From Acheta domesticus (lineage: Eukaryota > Arthropoda > Insecta > Orthoptera > Gryllidae): a DNA stretch of 64,000 bases. Location of the stretch: positions 160,182,885-160,246,884 of the forward strand of contig JAHLJT010009436.1 in NCBI GenBank assembly GCA_031308135.1, read 5' to 3'. This document shows, one piece after another, positions 59,346 through 64,000 of the stretch; within the stretch, counting starts at the first letter, position 1, and every line of letters starts with the position of its first letter. The position numbers and the translations under genes were made by a program. Under the pieces are notes generated by a model. That model had not been told where the DNA came from. It was given only the letters and a program-made list of their open reading frames with translations, and searched no databases.

Positions 59346-62310
59346 AATCTTAGCCGGTCATCACACAAGGGCTGCTCGTGGGAGCAATTCTTGCATTGAC
59401 AAGAATTAGGGCCACGCTGCTCGCGGTGGCACGTTGCAGTGGCCCACGGGCCACGCTCCTTTCACTAGACTTGAGCCGATCGCACCCGAGCGCCTGCCAT
59501 CCGCTCTAGTCGGGCTGAATGACAAGCAGTGAGCCACAGAGATGACTTGTAGATAAGCGCTGGGACACGGTACGCCAACTTGAGCAGATGTTTTACTCGG
59601 AGCAAATTACCGGGTTACGTAATTAAACATTCCAAATTTAACATAGTCTAGGCAGGAAATTATTTGTATTACGTGTGACAACTCGGTTGCCTTTTTATTT
59701 TTTATTTTATAAACATCTTTCGACGGCTTCATCCTCTTCAGACCTGCTGACTGGGGAGCAAACAATTCGACGATTATCAAATAAACATTTTGTTAATTCA
59801 ATACTAGTTATTCAAATTTTTCGCTGCCAACATGAATGCTGTAATTGCTTTCCGGCTGTTAGACCATAATATAGTAGAAAAAATTCCTTGAGACGCTTCG
59901 GCTGCAACTGGGGCAGACACATCCCGGATTCATGGGGAAAAGGACGTCGTACACTCCTGCTCTGCTCCTATCTACTGCAGTTGTAGACGAAACATCTGAA
60001 GAACCTTGTTGTATTATATTATGGTGTAACAGCCCGGAAAGCAATATCAACATATTTATTCGTACTTTTAAGTGCCAACCAAACCCCCTCACCGTTATTT
60101 AGACTTGTTTCGAATGCCAGAGATCATGGACATCGACTCATCGTGTCCAATTCATTGTGTTCCGAACTTCGTTTCCGGACATCGATTCATTGTGTTCCGA
60201 ATTATGATTGTTCAAGATTCACATAATTGTCATTTTCAAGTGCATATCTAGAAGGCCTCTTTGTTAGCACGTAAAATAGTTGTCATGGATCCACGAAGTG
60301 TCTCATGATTGCTAAATTGCAAATATCATGCAGAGACGTTGTGAAGTAATTTTGAGTTTAGTTACGATTTTTCGTCACTTTCCCTTAAAATAGAAAAATC
60401 ATTAACGTCCACGTACCTACTATTGAGTCTGTTACATAAGTTTCATTATATTTAATTATATTTTTATCATTTATATTTTCTCTTTTTGTTACTTCGTAGA
60501 ATCGAAGATCACTAAAATTTCATTTTGAATACTATATTAATTTCAAATCAATTAAACGTGAAGTTATAAATTGTATTAAAACACATGTGTAAGTTTGTGT
60601 TAACAAATATAAATAAAATGTTCATAATTTGTGCGTATTTAAGGCATTTTAATTAGTTAGTAAAACGCAAGTAACAATTCGGTGAAATATCGGGGAAAGA
60701 TTCATTCAAACCATGGTACCTTTATCCGTGAGCAAGAAAGCGAAAACACTACTGTCGAAACCCCTGAAGCCTACTGAACGAATCCGCAGGTCAGCAGCGC
60801 TATGATTTAATCTTGTTCCGGGTCGCGTTAGAAATACATCGTGGGGTCCGCCGTTTGAGACCGGATCCCGCGCGAACGCCGGTGGAGGTGAGTCACTAAG
60901 TGAATCAGAGTGCACGGCCCCCGCTACGGCCGTTGCATAAGCGACGGGTCCAGCCATGCAGCCGACGTCACTAGGGCGTGCCCCACCTGGCCACAGCGAC
61001 AGCTCGTCGCCTCCCTGGCCGTTTGGGATGCATTGATTTTATTCGTTGATAAAGCTGAGCTCATCGTCGAGGTGAACGATGTGATGAATAAGTAATAGTG
61101 AATTGAATGATATAATAAATATGGAGGAATGGAAGGCAGAGGAAACAGGGAACGTAATTGTACACAACTTCGTTTGTCAGGGTGTGATTGTTGTGACAAA
61201 CATTTTATAATTCGATAACGATAGAATCGCGTCATAAAATCCAAAATACACACAAGGGTTGTTTCGACCTCATTGTAGCCGACATTAGTTGATGAGGATG
61301 GTGTCTGGTGACCACATAAACAAACATCTTAATGAGTAAATAAAACTGTATTATGTCACTATTTGCCATTTGTCATCTCCCATGTGCCTACAAGTCTTAA
61401 GAGAACTAATCGCAATTTGAAATTATTCGGTATCCTTTGATAAAAAGCAAACACAAAACTTTCAGTTATCCTTAGTCATGAGAATGGATGATGTGAAATA
61501 GCTAAGTAATGGCTCGTATTTACTTAGGTTTCGAAGGAACTCTTCAACGCCAGAGTTGGTCAGCTGATGCAATAGTCTTTTATTCTCTTGCCAACCGAAA
61601 TAAAACGACACAAAATGCGAAAATATTGCATTGCATAATTTTAAACACCATTTCTCAGAACTGCCCTAATTACACCAATATAATTCCGTTCCGATCCCCT
61701 GAGAAATGCGTATAGTCATGCAAGTTGTTTCAGGCACACGCTCAAGCCCGATGAGCGGTTTATTGCTGATGCAGTGAAGGTTCATGCACAGGGAAGTGCC
61801 TCGGCCTTCGCTCAGACTTCCCGGATAACGGGAAATAAGTTTCGTCTTGACTGTGCGCAATGTGTGACCACGCAGGGATTACCACGGTCGCATTGCCCAA
61901 AATAAGTTTTGGGCGACTTAAGTGAACAGGCAGAAAAGCCTAATACTTGCAGAAAATCATTCAAATTTCGGGTAAGACTTTTGGTAAACGGTAGAATTTT
62001 CAGACAAGAGAAAATTATACATTTTTGGGTCAGATGGTCGATGGATGGTAGGAGAACGGTCTCCTAGGTGACAGTGGTTAAGCACAAGTACCGTCCGACT
62101 TCAAACAAGCAGAACACGAATTAAGATTCAGTTCATTAAAAAATAGTCATCAGAATTTAGTAACTGTTCTTTTTTCTTATCGGCTTAATAATTGATATCG
62201 TCCTCCTAGAAGATTCGCTCTTCTGATTTTACTTGGGGTTTTTGAAACAGGGCATGTGCGGTTTAGCTGCACCTCCTCACGGGTTGTCCCAACACAGTAA
62301 TATAGACAAT
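59346..62310. other. No gene seen
   Basis: A small GC-richer block at 60780-61030 has short frames on both strands without splice or domain support. 60120-60200 has an imperfect direct duplication (ggacatcgactcat/ggacatcgattcat). The rest is AT-rich. Confidence 0.4.
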
Positions 62311-62313
62311 CCA

Positions 62314-63618
62314 ACGCAACATTTAATGGAACGATGAGCGAAGATTGATTACTTCTCAACTGTTAACTTCTCTCTGTGATTGGTCAAACACTTGTATTAT
62401 CATGAAGCTGCATAATAATGACAATAATTTTGCAACGAGCTGCAGACATCGAATACGAGAATTATGTAATGGAAGTAGAAAATAGTTAAATTATTACTAA
62501 ACAATTAAAGAACAATAACCGCTTTTATATTACCTTCGATTTGAAGAAAACATTCAGTACAATGTTTCCCAGTGTAGAGTTGACATTGAATATTAGGTTT
62601 GTTAAAGTCTTCCAAACAAATATTAGGTGAACTTAGTGTCTTTAAAACTTCAATAAAAATGTTAATATTTCTTAACTTTGTATCAAGCAACAGCGTACAA
62701 GAGTACTCAGTATTATTAGACCATGGAATGAAAAGAGAAAATAAAAAAAACAGTTGTTTAAAAATTCAGAAAATTCACAATACCTCTGTCTTCTTCGAAA
62801 GTTTCTTGAGTTAATACCATTTTGCACTGAGCTCTTTATTTTTAAAACGATAAATAATGTTAGATTTTATCTAAATTTGTTTGCAAACAGCTCAGAGGTT
62901 TAAGATAATCATAATGCTATGTGCATTATAGAGTAGTTCTTCATATAAGGTTTGCCGTAAGAAAGCTGTATTTGAAATTTGTAGAATCTCATGAGATTCC
63001 GAATGGAAAGAAAACATGAATAGCAGAATATATGTTGAAGCGTGTATTTAGTTGAATTTCACCTTTACACATGTACACGTGGGTTCTTGAAATAATAACG
63101 TGAAGTAAACGACGAAAGTTGTGTGTGCAAGGTGACCTCAGCTGCCAACATGTAACGCTGACGGTACATCTTGGTTTCCGCCGGCAGGTATTCCCCGCAG
63201 GGGTCATCTCTCGTCGCGACGAAAAGAAGCTTCAGCGAGAAATGACCACGTAACGTAAATTCCAAAGGGCAAAAGACAGCCGAACGGGTGAAAATATTCG
63301 TACTTGTATGTCAGATCGTACATTCCAATTCCATAAGTTACATACAAGTTCCACACTTTAAACAACTGTTGTTTTTTTTCATTTCAAAACCATACTGTTT
63401 TCTTCAAATGGCAAGGTAATATATAAGCGGTTATTGCTCTTTAATTGTTTAGTTTTCTACTTCCATTATAAAATTCTCGTATTCGATGTCTGTAGCTCGT
63501 TGCTAAATTATAATTATTATGCAGCTTCATTATAGTACAAGTTTTTGACCAATCACAGAGAGAAGTTAACAGTTGAGAAGTAATTAATAATTGGTCATCG
63601 TTCCATTACATGTTGCGT
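62314..63618. mobile_element. 1.3-kb element with about 220-bp inverted arms
   Basis: Arm 62314-62551 is the inverse of 63397-63618 with modest divergence and indels. Examples are 'cttctcaactgttaacttct' and 'gacatcgaatacgagaatt' on the left, with their reverse complements on the right. The interior (about 845 bp) has no significant open frame. A fold-back or non-autonomous DNA transposon is likely; no target duplication was identified. Confidence 0.75.
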
Positions 63619-63771
63619 GAAACTTGTTGCACACGTTACATACCAAATACCCCTGTCTACAAGACAGTAACCCATTATAAAGCTCTAATCGATATTCTTA
63701 AAAGAAAGTCGGTTGTCGGAAAGAGAGAAAATTTTCACACTGCTTCTTTTTCTTCTCTCTCTTTGTGCCTT

Positions 63772-64000
63772 TCAGCGTCGGGATAGCCATTTTGCATATT
63801 CCTCCTTATTTTGTGCCTTGCATTTTACTTCCCTAGTTGCTAGTCCATTCCTATGACTGACATCGGCTACATAGCCTTCCCGGGTTCTCCTGGGCCTTCC
63901 AGGAAGTCTTTACCCCTCTAGCCTCGCTTCCAACATCTGCTTCGGTTTCCTGTCCTCTTCCATTCTACTCTCATGTCCCACTATTTTAGAGCATTACTTT
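63772..64000 (-). pseudogene. LINE reverse-transcriptase C-terminal tail, runs off the right edge
   Basis: The minus-strand frame ending at TGA 63772-63774 reads KIVGHESRMEEDRKPKQML, LEARLEG, an in-frame stop, then GRPRRTREGYVADV and NKEEYAKWLSRR. The GH..RM, GRPRRT and KW patterns match the C-terminal tail of insect Jockey-like LINEs. Broken by one stop; the RT core would lie beyond the window. Confidence 0.65.

Noticed and set aside
60706..60957. Minus-strand frame with plausible composition
   Set aside because: No acceptor/donor, no known motif, and an equally open frame on the other strand.

Overview
This is an animal nuclear window, almost certainly an insect. It has AT-rich non-coding DNA, small GT-AG exons separated by introns of several kb, a short CCTAA (TTAGG) telomere-type tract, and many transposon families (R4/Dong-like non-LTR element, tRNA- and 5S-derived SINEs, MITEs with TA or TTAA target sites, LINE 3' remnants). 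There is no operon-like organisation and no CRISPR. The species cannot be named from the sequence.

Layout: 1-2412 is non-coding, with a GC-rich dispersed repeat (830-1280) and a 15-bp minisatellite (1897-1985). From 2413 to 13075 and again from 13176 to 21869 the same segment is present twice in direct orientation, split by exactly 100 Ns. The left sequence ends inside the second half of the homology and the right sequence starts inside the first half. This is the pattern of two overlapping contigs or haplotypes that were not merged, so the locus is probably single copy. Each copy carries the same plus-strand terminal coding exon (57 codons) with a splice acceptor, a TGA and a polyadenylation signal. 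21870-33000 is mostly featureless AT-rich DNA with a long C-rich pentanucleotide array (30935-31290).

33077-37097 is a nearly complete minus-strand R4/Dong-like retrotransposon bounded on both sides by (TAA)n. It encodes an N-terminal Myb-like region, a reverse transcriptase with YMDD, a CCHC knuckle and a restriction-like endonuclease, interrupted by one in-frame stop. Two copies of a tRNA-derived SINE lie outside it. 38000-48200 is non-coding, with repeat remnants.

48296-58306 holds the only multi-exon gene that can be reconstructed: four minus-strand exons with consistent phases. It encodes a Ser/Ala-rich low-complexity protein with a recurring R/H-A-F-S motif in its first two exons and a Ser/His/Gln-rich C-terminal part. 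Its 5' end lies beyond the exons recognised here. The last exon needs two frame changes, which may be assembly errors. Its introns are full of mobile DNA: a second, 5'-truncated Dong-like copy again in (TAA)n, three TIR/MITE insertions including a clean TTAA-flanked piggyBac-like element, an inverted SINE pair around a MITE, and a LINE tail. 58500-64000 contains an inverted pair of the GC-rich dispersed repeat, a 1.3-kb element with roughly 220-bp inverted arms, and a minus-strand LINE C-terminus running off the right edge.

No clearly new multi-gene system is visible. The most useful points are the false-duplication signature, the TAA-specific retrotransposon pair, the unidentified Ser/Ala-rich gene, and several structured small repeats (5S-like, hammerhead-like and fold-back).
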